A DNA stretch of 13,035 nt from JBBDNV01 sp040877415 (GCA_040877415.1 JBBDNV010000165.1:1-13035), one strand, 5' to 3'. Numbered from the stretch's first letter, positions 6,082-12,955 are shown. The notes: generated by a model not told the origin, from the sequence alone. Program-made: numbers and translations.

Positions 6082-7539
6082 ATGCCACAACCGACCCGTT
6101 TCGCGGTACGCGATGCGCTCGGCGCCGCCCGTTTCAATTTGTCGCTCGCGCCGCTTTTGCTCGCCGCCGTCGGCCTCGGCTGGCTACTGGCGGGAGTCGC
6201 ATGCCTGGCGCTCCGCGTGAGCGACGCCGCGTCGGGGCCCGTCTTGGCCCCTGCCGCCGTGGTGCTGGTGGCTTGCTCGCTTGTCCAACTGCGGCTGACG
6301 CTGGCCGCCTGGCACTCGGGCCGGCTGATGGCGAGCCAAAATCCGCTCGGTCAAATCGGGTTTTGGCGCTCGCTTCTCTTCGGCGCCTTACTGGCCTATC
6401 TGGCGGCTTTGGCGGTCGGTCCGGTGCGCTATCTGGGCTGCGCCTGGATCGCGGCCGTGTGCGGTTGGCAAACGCTGCTCATGCTCCCATTGGCCGCCTC
6501 GCCAAACGCGCTTGCGAATTGGCGCAAATGGACACGGGGCCACACGGCCCGCTGGCTGGCCTGGCTGGTCTACGCTTCGATTCTAATTCTTTTTGTCAGC
6601 GAAGCGGGCCTGCGGGCCCGTCGCATCGCGGTCGACGGCATGGGCTTTTCCGACGCCCGCTCGGACTTCGAGACCATCGATTCCATCAGCGGCATCCCGC
6701 GTTCGGCCGAACCGCTCCAGGTGGGCGTGGCGCGGTTGAAGGGGGCCCGTTTCCGCGTCGCGATGCTGGGCGACCCGCCGGTATGCGGCTGCGAATCGGA
6801 CGGCTGTCCCGCGCGCATCGAGCAGACGGTGCCCGGCGTGGAAATCGTGCCGCTGGCCGCGTCTTTGAAATGGCCCGGGGCGCGCGCGGACGAACTGTCG
6901 GCGCAAGTGCGCCGGTGCGATCCCGATCTGGTGTTGGCCGTGCTTTCGGTATGCGAGGATCTGTCGCGCGAGCCGGCGCGGTGCGGCTACTTCGATTGGC
7001 GGCAATTTGAGCTGGCCAACCTGCTGGTCGATCGACCGCCCGTCGAGGCGAGCCGGCGGGAACAGGCCGCGGCCGACAATTTCGAGTCGTTCTTGCGGGG
7101 ATTAGGGCCGCAGTTGGCGGCTTGCCGCACCCCCATCGACGAGGCGATGCGCAGCCGCTGGAATCGCATCTTCGCTTCGCTGGACGAGCTGATCGCCGGT
7201 TGCCGCGATGCCGGGGTGCCGTTGGCCCTGGTGATCGTGCCGGCCGAATTCCAGGTGAATCGCGCGCTGCGCGAAACGCTCTTGCGCCGTCACGGACTTT
7301 CGGCCGCCCGCTTCGACGTCGAGCTGCCGCAGCGCCGGCTGGCCGGCTTCGCCGAACATCGCAACCTTCCGCTCGTCGACCTGTTGCCGCATTTTCGGCT
7401 GTGCCGGCAGTCGGTCTACCGGCGCAACACGGCGGTGCTCACCGAAGAGGGCAACGCGGCCGCGGCCTCGGCCATCGGCGGCTGGCTGCAAAGCCGCTAC
7501 AGCGGCCAATTAGCCGCCCAACTGAGCGCCGCGCCCTGA
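6082..7539 (+). CDS. membrane protein with degenerate SGNH-hydrolase-like domain
   Basis: 485 residues. About five transmembrane helices occupy the N-terminal part (roughly 21-43, 55-77, 95-115, 117-139, 157-175). A soluble region (224-475) follows that looks like an SGNH/GDSL fold: FRVAMLGDPPV (224-234) sits where the family has GDS, LVLAVLSVCEDLS (283-295) where GxND is expected, LALVIVPAEFQVN (381-393) is the next strand, and NTAVLTEEGNAAAASAI (449-465) replaces the terminal DxHxxxxGH-type block. Serine, Asn, Asp and His are all lost, so it is probably not a hydrolase. CGCESDGC (235-242) is a local cysteine cluster. In families of this architecture membrane helices often accompany glycan O-acetylation, but no such role is shown here. 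The ATG at 6082 has a strong GGGAGG 5 nt upstream; an ATG at 6064 would place that site inside the gene. Confidence 0.82.
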   Translation: MPQPTRFAVRDALGAARFNLSLAPLLLAAVGLGWLLAGVACLALRVSDAASGPVLAPAAVVLVACSLVQLRLTLAAWHSGRLMASQNPLGQIGFWRSLLFGALLAYLAALAVGPVRYLGCAWIAAVCGWQTLLMLPLAASPNALANWRKWTRGHTARWLAWLVYASILILFVSEAGLRARRIAVDGMGFSDARSDFETIDSISGIPRSAEPLQVGVARLKGARFRVAMLGDPPVCGCESDGCPARIEQTVPGVEIVPLAASLKWPGARADELSAQVRRCDPDLVLAVLSVCEDLSREPARCGYFDWRQFELANLLVDRPPVEASRREQAAADNFESFLRGLGPQLAACRTPIDEAMRSRWNRIFASLDELIAGCRDAGVPLALVIVPAEFQVNRALRETLLRRHGLSAARFDVELPQRRLAGFAEHRNLPLVDLLPHFRLCRQSVYRRNTAVLTEEGNAAAASAIGGWLQSRYSGQLAAQLSAAP

Positions 7540-7549
7540 TCGAAGGCAA

Positions 7550-7595
7550 AAGGCAAGGATGAACGGATGAAGTAAGGAAAGCATCCTTCTGCCTT
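7550..7595. terminator. hairpin after the SGNH-like gene
   Basis: AAGGCAAGGATG (7550-7561) pairs with CATCCTTCTGCCTT (7582-7595), leaving two bulged bases on the right arm and a loop of about 20 nt. It begins 10 nt after the stop codon. No T-run follows, so it is a transcript-end or repeat-type hairpin rather than a textbook intrinsic terminator. Confidence 0.4.
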
Positions 7596-7604
7596 AGCCA
7601 GCGT

Positions 7605-7690
7605 GTTGAAAAACTGGGACAGGCACCTCGCGACGGCCGTTTTTCGCGGGTCTCGCCGCGACTTGCTCGGAGCCAGTCCCATTTTTCAAC
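7605..7690. repeat. 86-nt imperfect palindromic element between convergent genes
   Basis: The left arm GTTGAAAAACTGGGACAGGCACC (from 7605) and the reverse complement of the right arm (ending 7690; GTTGAAAAATGGGACTGGCTCC) match at all but two bases plus one extra base, over about 22 nt. The central ~40 nt is GC-rich. The element fills the gap between the SGNH-like gene (+) and the sigma-factor gene (-), ending 13 nt before the sigma-factor stop. Long terminal inverted repeats with no coding capacity suggest a MITE- or REP-like element, which could also serve as a bidirectional terminator. Confidence 0.6.
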
Positions 7691-7702
7691 GGCCTGCTAG
7701 GC

Positions 7703-9403
7703 TCACGCTTCTTGGGCGATTTCGACCTGCGGTAGTTCGCCCTTTTCCAAGAAGCCCAAAAGAACGCGGCAGCGATAGGGCTGCTGCAGCTTGCGCACGG
7801 CCTTGGCTTCGATCTGGCGGACGCGCTCGCGGGTGACCGAAAAAATCCGGCCCACTTCTTCCAACGTGTAGGCGTATCCGTCGGTCAGCCCGTATCGCAT
7901 CCGCAGGATTTCTCGCTCGCGGTGGTTGAGGCTCTGCATGACGTCGGCCAGGCGCGTCTTGAGCAGCTCCTGGTTGAAGTCGTAGAGCGGGTCGTCGTCG
8001 CGGTGATCCTCCAGGAACTCGCCGAAATAGCTGTCGTCGTGGTCTCCGACGGGCTGATCGAGCGACAGCGGCTGGCGGGCCATTTTGAGGATGCAGCGCG
8101 TGTCTTCCAGCGACAATCCGGCCGCCGCGGCGGTCTGCTCGACCGTCGGCTCGCAGCCGTATTGCTGCACCAGTTCGCGCGTCACCGTGCGCACTCGCGT
8201 CATGGCGTCGATCATGTGGACCGGCACGCGGATCGTACGGCTTTGGTCGGCAATCGCCCGGGTAATGGCCTGGCGAATCCACCACGTGGCATACGTGGAA
8301 AACTTGTAGCCCCGGGCGCACTCGAACTTGTCCACCGCCCGCATCAGTCCGGTGTTGCCTTCCTGGATCAGATCCAGGAAGCTCAGACCCCGGTTGCGGT
8401 ACCGTTTGGCGATGGACACGACCAATCGCAGGTTTCCGGCCGAGAGCACGCGCTTGGCGGCATCGTACTCCTTTTGCAGTTCGGAGGTGCGGCTGACGCG
8501 GCGCCCGAGCGTGGCCGAGCTTTCGGCGGTGATCCGCATCAGGTAATGCAATTCGCGCCGCAATTCGTCCTGTCCGACGGGGTGTACGTGCTCGCCCAAC
8601 TCGACGAGTTGGCTGCGGATCGCCTGCATGCGACTGGCAATGTCGCCCAGCTTGTCCAACAGGGGCTGCAAGCGTTGGGTCCGCAGATTTAATTCTTCCA
8701 CCAGCCGCACCGCCCGATGACGGCGGCGAATGAGCCGGCGCCAAACCTTGCGTCGCTCGGCCAGGGGATGCTGGACGTGAATGACGTAGCGAAACTCGCG
8801 ATGGTTTTCGCGCAGCAGCTTGACGAGCGTTGCCAGGTTGGGAGTCAATCGACGCAGGATGCGCTTCTTCTCCTGGGTGTTGGTCACGGAAACCTCGATC
8901 GTGCGATCCAGGCGCAGCGCGCCGTCGCGCACCTTTTCCAACAGGTAGACCGCGCCTTGCAGAATGAAATCGCTGGCCAGCATGCTGTGGCGGAACCGCG
9001 TGCGGCTGTTTTCGATGGCCCGCGCGGCCACCAGCTCCTGGCTCCGCGAAAGCAGCGGAATTTCGCCCATTTGCATCAGGTACATGCGCACCGGGTCGTC
9101 GATGCAACTGGCCGAACCGCCGGAGACTTCGTCGATTCCGTCCTCCAGCTCGCTCTCTTCGCCGACGCCCTCGAATTGCTCCAATTCGTCGTCGTCGAAC
9201 GGTTCGTGCTTGCCGTCATCGTCGTCGTGAGCGACGCGCGCCGCGGCTTCGTCGGTTTCGTCAATGTCCGGCGCGGCGGCCGCCGGCGATTTGTTGCTTG
9301 GTCGCGCGGAGCTTGGCTCCTCGGCCGCGCTTGCTTGGCGCCGGCTCGTGGAATTGGGCGCTGCGTTTTTTCGCGTCGCGGTCTTGCGGGCTTTCTTGGC
9401 CAA
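7703..9403 (-). CDS. rpoD: RpoD-type RNA polymerase sigma factor (sigma70 family)
   Basis: 566 residues from a TTG start at 9403. Directs core RNA polymerase to promoters. The N-terminus is basic (AKKARKTATRK), then D/E-rich (about 46-102). Region 1.2 is DPVRMYLMQMGEIPLLSR (103-120). A long variable insert rich in Arg and Leu follows (about 135-320). Region 2 (324-398) has NLRLVVSIAKRYRNRGLSFL, DLIQEGNTGLMRAVDKFE, and GYKFSTYATWWIRQAITRAI leading to RTIRVPVHM. Region 3 spans about 400-480. Region 4 has LNHREREILRMRYG and helix-turn-helix LEEVGRIFSVTRERVRQIEA (514-533). An in-frame ATG at 9508 would add 35 residues, but those codons have only about half G/C at position three and no good Shine-Dalgarno, whereas GGGAG lies 7 nt before the TTG. 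Regions 2.4 and 4.2 fit a primary (group 1) or closely related group 2 sigma; which of these is not decidable here. Confidence 0.93.
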   Translation of the reverse strand: MAKKARKTATRKNAAPNSTSRRQASAAEEPSSARPSNKSPAAAAPDIDETDEAAARVAHDDDDGKHEPFDDDELEQFEGVGEESELEDGIDEVSGGSASCIDDPVRMYLMQMGEIPLLSRSQELVAARAIENSRTRFRHSMLASDFILQGAVYLLEKVRDGALRLDRTIEVSVTNTQEKKRILRRLTPNLATLVKLLRENHREFRYVIHVQHPLAERRKVWRRLIRRRHRAVRLVEELNLRTQRLQPLLDKLGDIASRMQAIRSQLVELGEHVHPVGQDELRRELHYLMRITAESSATLGRRVSRTSELQKEYDAAKRVLSAGNLRLVVSIAKRYRNRGLSFLDLIQEGNTGLMRAVDKFECARGYKFSTYATWWIRQAITRAIADQSRTIRVPVHMIDAMTRVRTVTRELVQQYGCEPTVEQTAAAAGLSLEDTRCILKMARQPLSLDQPVGDHDDSYFGEFLEDHRDDDPLYDFNQELLKTRLADVMQSLNHREREILRMRYGLTDGYAYTLEEVGRIFSVTRERVRQIEAKAVRKLQQPYRCRVLLGFLEKGELPQVEIAQEA

Positions 9404-9858
9404 AACGAGACTCCCGGATGTCGGATGTGATTGAGGCGGGGCGGGAACAGGTTCGGCAGGCAGAAAAAGCAGTTTGAATGCCAGCGGGACGGGAGAATTG
9501 CCGTACATCGAGGTAAATCCTGATGTCGTTAAGACTTAAGTCGTGCGCTTTAGAGGCAGGGCGGCCCAGCACGACGCATCCGCGTGTTGTCTTCGGGCAA
9601 CTGTGGCTGCCAACAGACGTGGTGTTTTGGCAGCAGGCATCCTCTCGTTCCAGGACAATGAGGCCGTTCATTCGCCAAGGTGAACGGCGTCACCCATAGC
9701 TTCGTGCCCTGGCCTTCGGACTATTGCGATCCACCAAGCGCCGAAATTGGTTTTTTACCCCTCCTCCGCGGCGCCGGCGGAAGATACATTTTGAGTTTCA
9801 CGGGGACAACTCCCCATTTGCTCTTCGATTTTTTTCGCTTGCACGTCCGGAAGCCGCT
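9404..9858. other. divergent spacer between the sigma-factor and carboxyltransferase genes
   Basis: About 455 nt with no recognised gene. It holds the possible 35-codon N-terminal extension of the sigma factor (9404-9508) and a 10-bp palindrome GACTTAAGTC (9533-9542). An open frame on the minus strand (to 9671) overlaps the sigma gene in another frame and has no family features. Both divergent promoters must lie here, but no -35/-10 pair was convincing. Confidence 0.5.
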
Positions 9859-11484
9859 ATGTCCGTCGATACGGCCGCCACGCTGAGCCAACTCGCAGGG
9901 CAGCTTGCTGCCGTCGAAGTACAACTGGCATTGGGAGGGGGCCCGGCCGCCATCGAACGGCAGCGGGCCAAGCGGCGACTTTTCGTCCGCGACCGGCTCA
10001 AACTGCTGCTGGATCGCGATGCTCCTTGGCTGGAGCTCGGCCTGTGGGCCGGGTGGGAAATGTATTCCGAGTGGGGCGGGGCGCCCGGCGGGGGCGTCGT
10101 CTGCGGCATCGGAACGATCGAAGGCCGCCGCCACGTTGTCGTCGCCAACGACGCCACGGTGAAAGCCGGCGCTTTCTTTCCGGCAACGACAAAAAAAGTG
10201 CTACGCGCGCAGCGCATCGCCATCCAGAATCGCCTGCCGCTGGTCTATCTGGTCGACTCGGCCGGAGTGTTCCTGCCGTTGCAGGAGGACGTCTTTCCGG
10301 ACGAAGACGATTTCGGCCGCATCTTTCGCAATAACGCCGTCATTTCCGCGGCCGGCTTCGGACAGATCGCCGCCATCATGGGCAACTGCGTGGCCGGCGG
10401 AGGCTACTTGCCCGTCTTGTGCGACAAGCTGTTGATGACCGACGGCTCGGGCCTGTACCTGGCCGGGCCGGCGCTGGTGAAAAGCGCGATCGGCCAGGAA
10501 GTTTCCAGCGACGAGCTGGGCGGGGCCGAAATGCACGCTCGGGTCAGCGGCACGATTGATTACCGCGACGCAAGCGACGAGGAGTGCCTGGCCCGGCTGC
10601 GCCGGCTGGTGGCCTTGGTTCGGCCCGATCCGCTCGAGCCGCCCGCGCCGTTCACGCGCAGCGCCGCTTCGGCGCCCGCTCGTCCCGGCACCGACCTGTA
10701 TGATCTGGTCAGTTCGAATCCGCGCGACGAATACGACGTGCGCGACGTGCTGGATTGCATCGTCGACGCGGGCAGCTTCGACGAGTACAAGGCCGAGTAC
10801 GGCCAGACGGTCGTTTGCGGCACGGCGCGATTGGGCGGTTTTCCGGTCGGCATCGTGGCCAATCAGCACCACCGCGTGCGGCCGGCCGACGGCCCGATCC
10901 AGTTCGGCGGCGTGCTGTACGTCGACAGCGCCGAAAAGGCGGCCCGATTCATCATGAACTGCAACCAGGACTGGCTGCCGATCGTGTTCTTGCAGGACGT
11001 CAACGGCTTCATGGTCGGCCGCGACAGCGAACGCGACGGCATCATCAAGGCCGGCGCCAAACTGGTCAACGCCATCAGCAACAGCCGCGTGCCCAAGCTG
11101 ACGGTGATCGTGGGCGGGTCGTTTGGCGCGGGCAACTACGCGCTGTGCGGCAAGGCGTTCGATCCCCGCTTGATTTTCGCCTGGCCCACGGCACGCTGCG
11201 CCGTGATGGGAGGCGATCAGGCCACCAGCACGCTGTTGGAGGTGACCGTCAAAAGCCTCGAGCGCGGCGGGCACACCGTCGATGCCGCGGAGCTGGAAGA
11301 ATTGCGCAAGCGGGTCAAGGGCAACTACGATCGGGCCATGGACGTCCGCTACGGCGCGGCGCGCGGCTGGGTCGACGCGATTATCGATCCGGCGAAAACG
11401 CGCGACACGCTGATTTTTTCGCTGGAAGTCGCGACCCGCCACGCCGAAAATGAACCGTTCAAGGTCGGCGTCTTCCAGGTCTAG
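9859..11484 (+). CDS. acyl-CoA carboxylase carboxyltransferase (beta) subunit, methylcrotonyl-CoA carboxylase type
   Basis: 541 residues, close to the usual 535 of MCC beta. It transfers CO2 from carboxybiotin to an acyl-CoA. The N-terminal crotonase-like domain carries LVDSAGVFLPLQEDVFPDED (131-150), FGRIFRNN and GQIAAIMGNCVAGGGYLP (168-185), with GQEVSSDELGGAEMHARVSG (212-231). The C-terminal half carries NGFMVGRDSERDGIIKAGAK (382-401), VGGSFGAGNYALCGKAFDPR (418-437) and WPTARCAVMGGDQA (442-455), the pattern of methylcrotonyl-/geranyl-CoA carboxylases rather than propionyl-CoA ones. ATG 9859 has GGAAG 5 nt upstream; the frame is open further upstream from a TTG at 9724, without support. The biotin carboxylase/BCCP partner is not in the window. 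A hydratase follows 64 nt later, consistent with leucine degradation. Confidence 0.95.
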   Translation: MSVDTAATLSQLAGQLAAVEVQLALGGGPAAIERQRAKRRLFVRDRLKLLLDRDAPWLELGLWAGWEMYSEWGGAPGGGVVCGIGTIEGRRHVVVANDATVKAGAFFPATTKKVLRAQRIAIQNRLPLVYLVDSAGVFLPLQEDVFPDEDDFGRIFRNNAVISAAGFGQIAAIMGNCVAGGGYLPVLCDKLLMTDGSGLYLAGPALVKSAIGQEVSSDELGGAEMHARVSGTIDYRDASDEECLARLRRLVALVRPDPLEPPAPFTRSAASAPARPGTDLYDLVSSNPRDEYDVRDVLDCIVDAGSFDEYKAEYGQTVVCGTARLGGFPVGIVANQHHRVRPADGPIQFGGVLYVDSAEKAARFIMNCNQDWLPIVFLQDVNGFMVGRDSERDGIIKAGAKLVNAISNSRVPKLTVIVGGSFGAGNYALCGKAFDPRLIFAWPTARCAVMGGDQATSTLLEVTVKSLERGGHTVDAAELEELRKRVKGNYDRAMDVRYGAARGWVDAIIDPAKTRDTLIFSLEVATRHAENEPFKVGVFQV

Positions 11485-11517
11485 TTTTCGAGAATTGTCG
11501 AACGGCCACAGAACGAC

Positions 11518-11536
11518 CCAACCGCTGGCGGCTTGG
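11518..11536. repeat. short bulged-C hairpin after the carboxyltransferase stop
   Basis: CCAA-CCGC-tg-GCGG-c-TTGG forms an 8-bp stem with one bulged C, between the carboxyltransferase stop and the hydratase start. The core and bulge position are the same as in the hairpin at 3565-3587. A T-run is absent, so read-through into the next gene is likely. Confidence 0.4.
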
Positions 11537-11548
11537 CACCGAAACTCC

Positions 11549-12331
11549 ATGCAACCACTCGTCAAGATCCAGGTCCACGAACATACGGCCACCGTCACGC
11601 TCAATCGGCCCGAAAAGCGCAACGCCCTGTCGCGCGGACTCTTGAAGGAGCTGCACCAGGCGCTCGACGACGTGCACCAGGAACGCAAAGTGCGCGGCGT
11701 GATCGTGACCGGCGCGGGTACGGTGTTTTGCGCCGGCATGGATCTGGCGGAAATGCTGGCCGCCAGCGAACAGGAGGATTGCCAGGAGCAATGGCGGGCC
11801 GACGCCGTGGAATATCACGATCTCGTCGAGGCCATGCTCCGTTTTCCCAAGCCGCTGGTGGCGGCGGTCAACGGTCCGGCCGTGGCCGGCGGGGCGGGCA
11901 TCGTGATGGCGTGCGATCTGGCCGTGGCCGGCCCGGGCGCGAAATTCGGCTTTCCCGAGTCCCGCCGCGGGGTCGTGGCCGGAATGGTTGCCCCGCTGTT
12001 GGCTTTTCGGATTGGCGCCGCCCGCGCGGCGTACCTGCTCCTGACGGCCCAGGTGATCGAGGCCGAAATGGCCCAGCGATTTGGCCTGTATCACGAACTG
12101 GTCGACGACAAACAGATCTGGGCCCGGGCCAACGAGCTGGTGGGCGAAGTGGCTAAAAGCGCGCCCGAGGCGGTGCAGATGACCAAGCGGTTGTTGAACG
12201 AAACGATCGGCGAGCAGCTCTTTTCACAGTTGGCCGCCGGAGCCGCGGTGAGCGCCGCCTCGCGAACCACCGAAGCCGCCGCCGAAGGGCTGGCCGCGTT
12301 TCTCGAGAAACGCGAGCCCCAGTGGTGGTAA
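11549..12331 (+). CDS. enoyl-CoA hydratase/isomerase family protein, LiuC-like
   Basis: 260 residues, normal for the crotonase superfamily. It should bind acyl-CoA through the oxyanion hole formed around FCAGMDLAEM (60-69) and AVAGGAGIVMACD (111-123). Of the two catalytic glutamates of rat enoyl-CoA hydratase, the Glu164 equivalent is kept (Glu137 in FGFPESRRG) but Glu144 is replaced by Gly117. As I recall it, bacterial methylglutaconyl-CoA hydratase (LiuC) shares this replacement, and that enzyme follows MCC in leucine breakdown; the adjacent MCC-type carboxyltransferase makes this role likely but unproven. The frame is open upstream to 11450, overlapping the preceding gene, but similarity starts at MQPLVKIQVHEHTATVTLNRPEKRNAL, so ATG 11549 is preferred. 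No clear Shine-Dalgarno, so expression may depend on the upstream gene. Confidence 0.93.
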   Translation: MQPLVKIQVHEHTATVTLNRPEKRNALSRGLLKELHQALDDVHQERKVRGVIVTGAGTVFCAGMDLAEMLAASEQEDCQEQWRADAVEYHDLVEAMLRFPKPLVAAVNGPAVAGGAGIVMACDLAVAGPGAKFGFPESRRGVVAGMVAPLLAFRIGAARAAYLLLTAQVIEAEMAQRFGLYHELVDDKQIWARANELVGEVAKSAPEAVQMTKRLLNETIGEQLFSQLAAGAAVSAASRTTEAAAEGLAAFLEKREPQWW

Positions 12332-12395
12332 GCCGCGATCCTGCGCGATGATTCAGCGTCCCCTTGTAGCTCGGCCGCTCGGCCTCCGAGCAGTA

Positions 12396-12484
12396 TTAGC
12401 CACAGAGCACTCAGAGGGCACAGAGGAATACCTATCGAGTCAATGATTCTCGTCCTCAGTGTGCTCGCGTACCTCTGTGGCCAA
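12396..12484. repeat. 89-nt imperfect palindrome with CCACAGAG termini
   Basis: TTAGCCACAGAG (12396-12407) and CTCTGTGGCCAA (12473-12484) are 12-nt inverted repeats with one mismatch. Further in, CTCAGAGGGCACAGAGG and CCTCAGTGTGCTCGCGTACCTC continue the partial symmetry, giving repeated cAcAGAGG-type units. It has no coding capacity and is probably a dispersed intergenic repeat. Confidence 0.5.
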
Positions 12485-12531
12485 TCGTTCTTTTCCTCCG
12501 GCCTCTAGCCTCTGGCCTGTTGATGAAGGAC

Positions 12532-12554
12532 GAATTAGCAGAGTGGCCTAATTC
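12532..12554. repeat. 7-bp dyad GAATTAG/CTAATTC
   Basis: A perfect 7-bp inverted repeat (12532-12538 and 12548-12554) with a 9-nt spacer, 6 nt before a candidate -35 box. It could be an operator, a transcript-end hairpin, or chance in a locally AT-rich stretch. Confidence 0.3.
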
Positions 12555-12560
12555 TTGGCG

Positions 12561-12589
12561 CTGACAATCGGTCGCCTGGTTGTTAGGCT
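12561..12589 (+). promoter_or_regulatory. candidate promoter of a short leader or small RNA
   Basis: CTGACA (12561-12566, 5/6 to TTGACA) and TAGGCT (12584-12589, 3/6 to TATAAT) are 17 nt apart. Initiation near 12597 would give a transcript of about 150 nt ending at the terminator at 12692-12750. Two similar dyads, GTGAAC-n4-GTTCG (12608-12622) and GTGAAC-n-GTTCG (12633-12644), lie just downstream and could be operators or RNA hairpins. Confidence 0.3.
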
Positions 12590-12691
12590 CTCAACATTGA
12601 ACGATCTGTGAACGGTCGTTCGCAAATGGCTCGTGAACCGTTCGTAAGCGGGTATCGTGCGGAGCCTGTCCCGCGAGACAGGTGACCAAAT

Positions 12692-12750
12692 GGGCCCGTC
12701 GCTTCGAGCGCGCATCCTCCGCGCGCTCCATTGCGGCGGGCCCTTTTTTT
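12692..12750 (+). terminator. strong intrinsic terminator upstream of a small gene
   Basis: The outer stem GGGCCCGTCGC (12692-12702) pairs with GCGGCGGGCCC (12733-12743), 11 bp with one G-U. An inner stem GAGCGCGC/GCGCGCTC (12706-12713/12721-12728) is capped by a 7-nt loop. A run of seven T follows directly (12744-12750). A smaller hairpin CCTGTC/GACAGG (12665-12682) precedes it. The terminator ends only 9 nt before the Shine-Dalgarno of the next gene, an attenuator-like placement. Confidence 0.85.
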
Positions 12751-12774
12751 GTTGCATTCAAGGAGCAATCGCCG

Positions 12775-12939
12775 ATGACTCGTGACATGCCAGAAATGGA
12801 GCAGGTGTCCAAGGGCTCGATTCGCGAGGCCGCCGAATTCTCGCGCAGAGAAGTTCTTGTCGTGGGCCGGAAGTTGTTCGAGCTCAATGAGGAAGTCAAA
12901 GCGCGCGAGCAGCAACGTCGCGTGTTGTGGGGGAGGTAA
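12775..12939 (+). CDS. small protein of unknown function, 54 residues
   Basis: Starts MTRDMPEMEQVSKGSIREAA and ends RVLWGR. An AAGGAGC Shine-Dalgarno (12760-12766) lies 8 nt before ATG 12775, the best ribosome binding site in the window, and this decides the start; the frame stays open upstream only across the terminator hairpin. The product is highly charged with a likely amphipathic helix (about 14-50: REAAEFSRREVLVVGRKLFE, then LNEEVKAREQQRRV), no cysteines and no membrane segment. I do not recognise the family. It follows an intrinsic terminator and precedes another small-looking gene start 49 nt away, which may be an operon partner. Confidence 0.65.
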   Translation: MTRDMPEMEQVSKGSIREAAEFSRREVLVVGRKLFELNEEVKAREQQRRVLWGR

Positions 12940-12955
12940 CGCAGCCAACAACGTT

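Noticed and set aside
5589..6137. 182-codon minus frame across the leader region
   Set aside because: Overlaps the end of metF and the start of the 6082 gene antisense; no domain, and the central part is better explained as structured RNA.
7686..9107. 473-codon minus-strand frame overlapping the sigma-factor gene
   Set aside because: Same strand, different frame from a gene with full sigma70 regions; product is low-complexity Arg/Pro/Gly-rich, typical of GC-rich shadow frames.
9261..9671. 136-codon minus frame upstream of the sigma-factor gene
   Set aside because: Overlaps the sigma gene in another frame and ends within it; no family features.
10201..11739. 512-codon antisense frame across the carboxyltransferase gene
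   Set aside because: Opposite a well-supported enzyme gene, spans its end and the next gene's start, and shows no recognisable domain.
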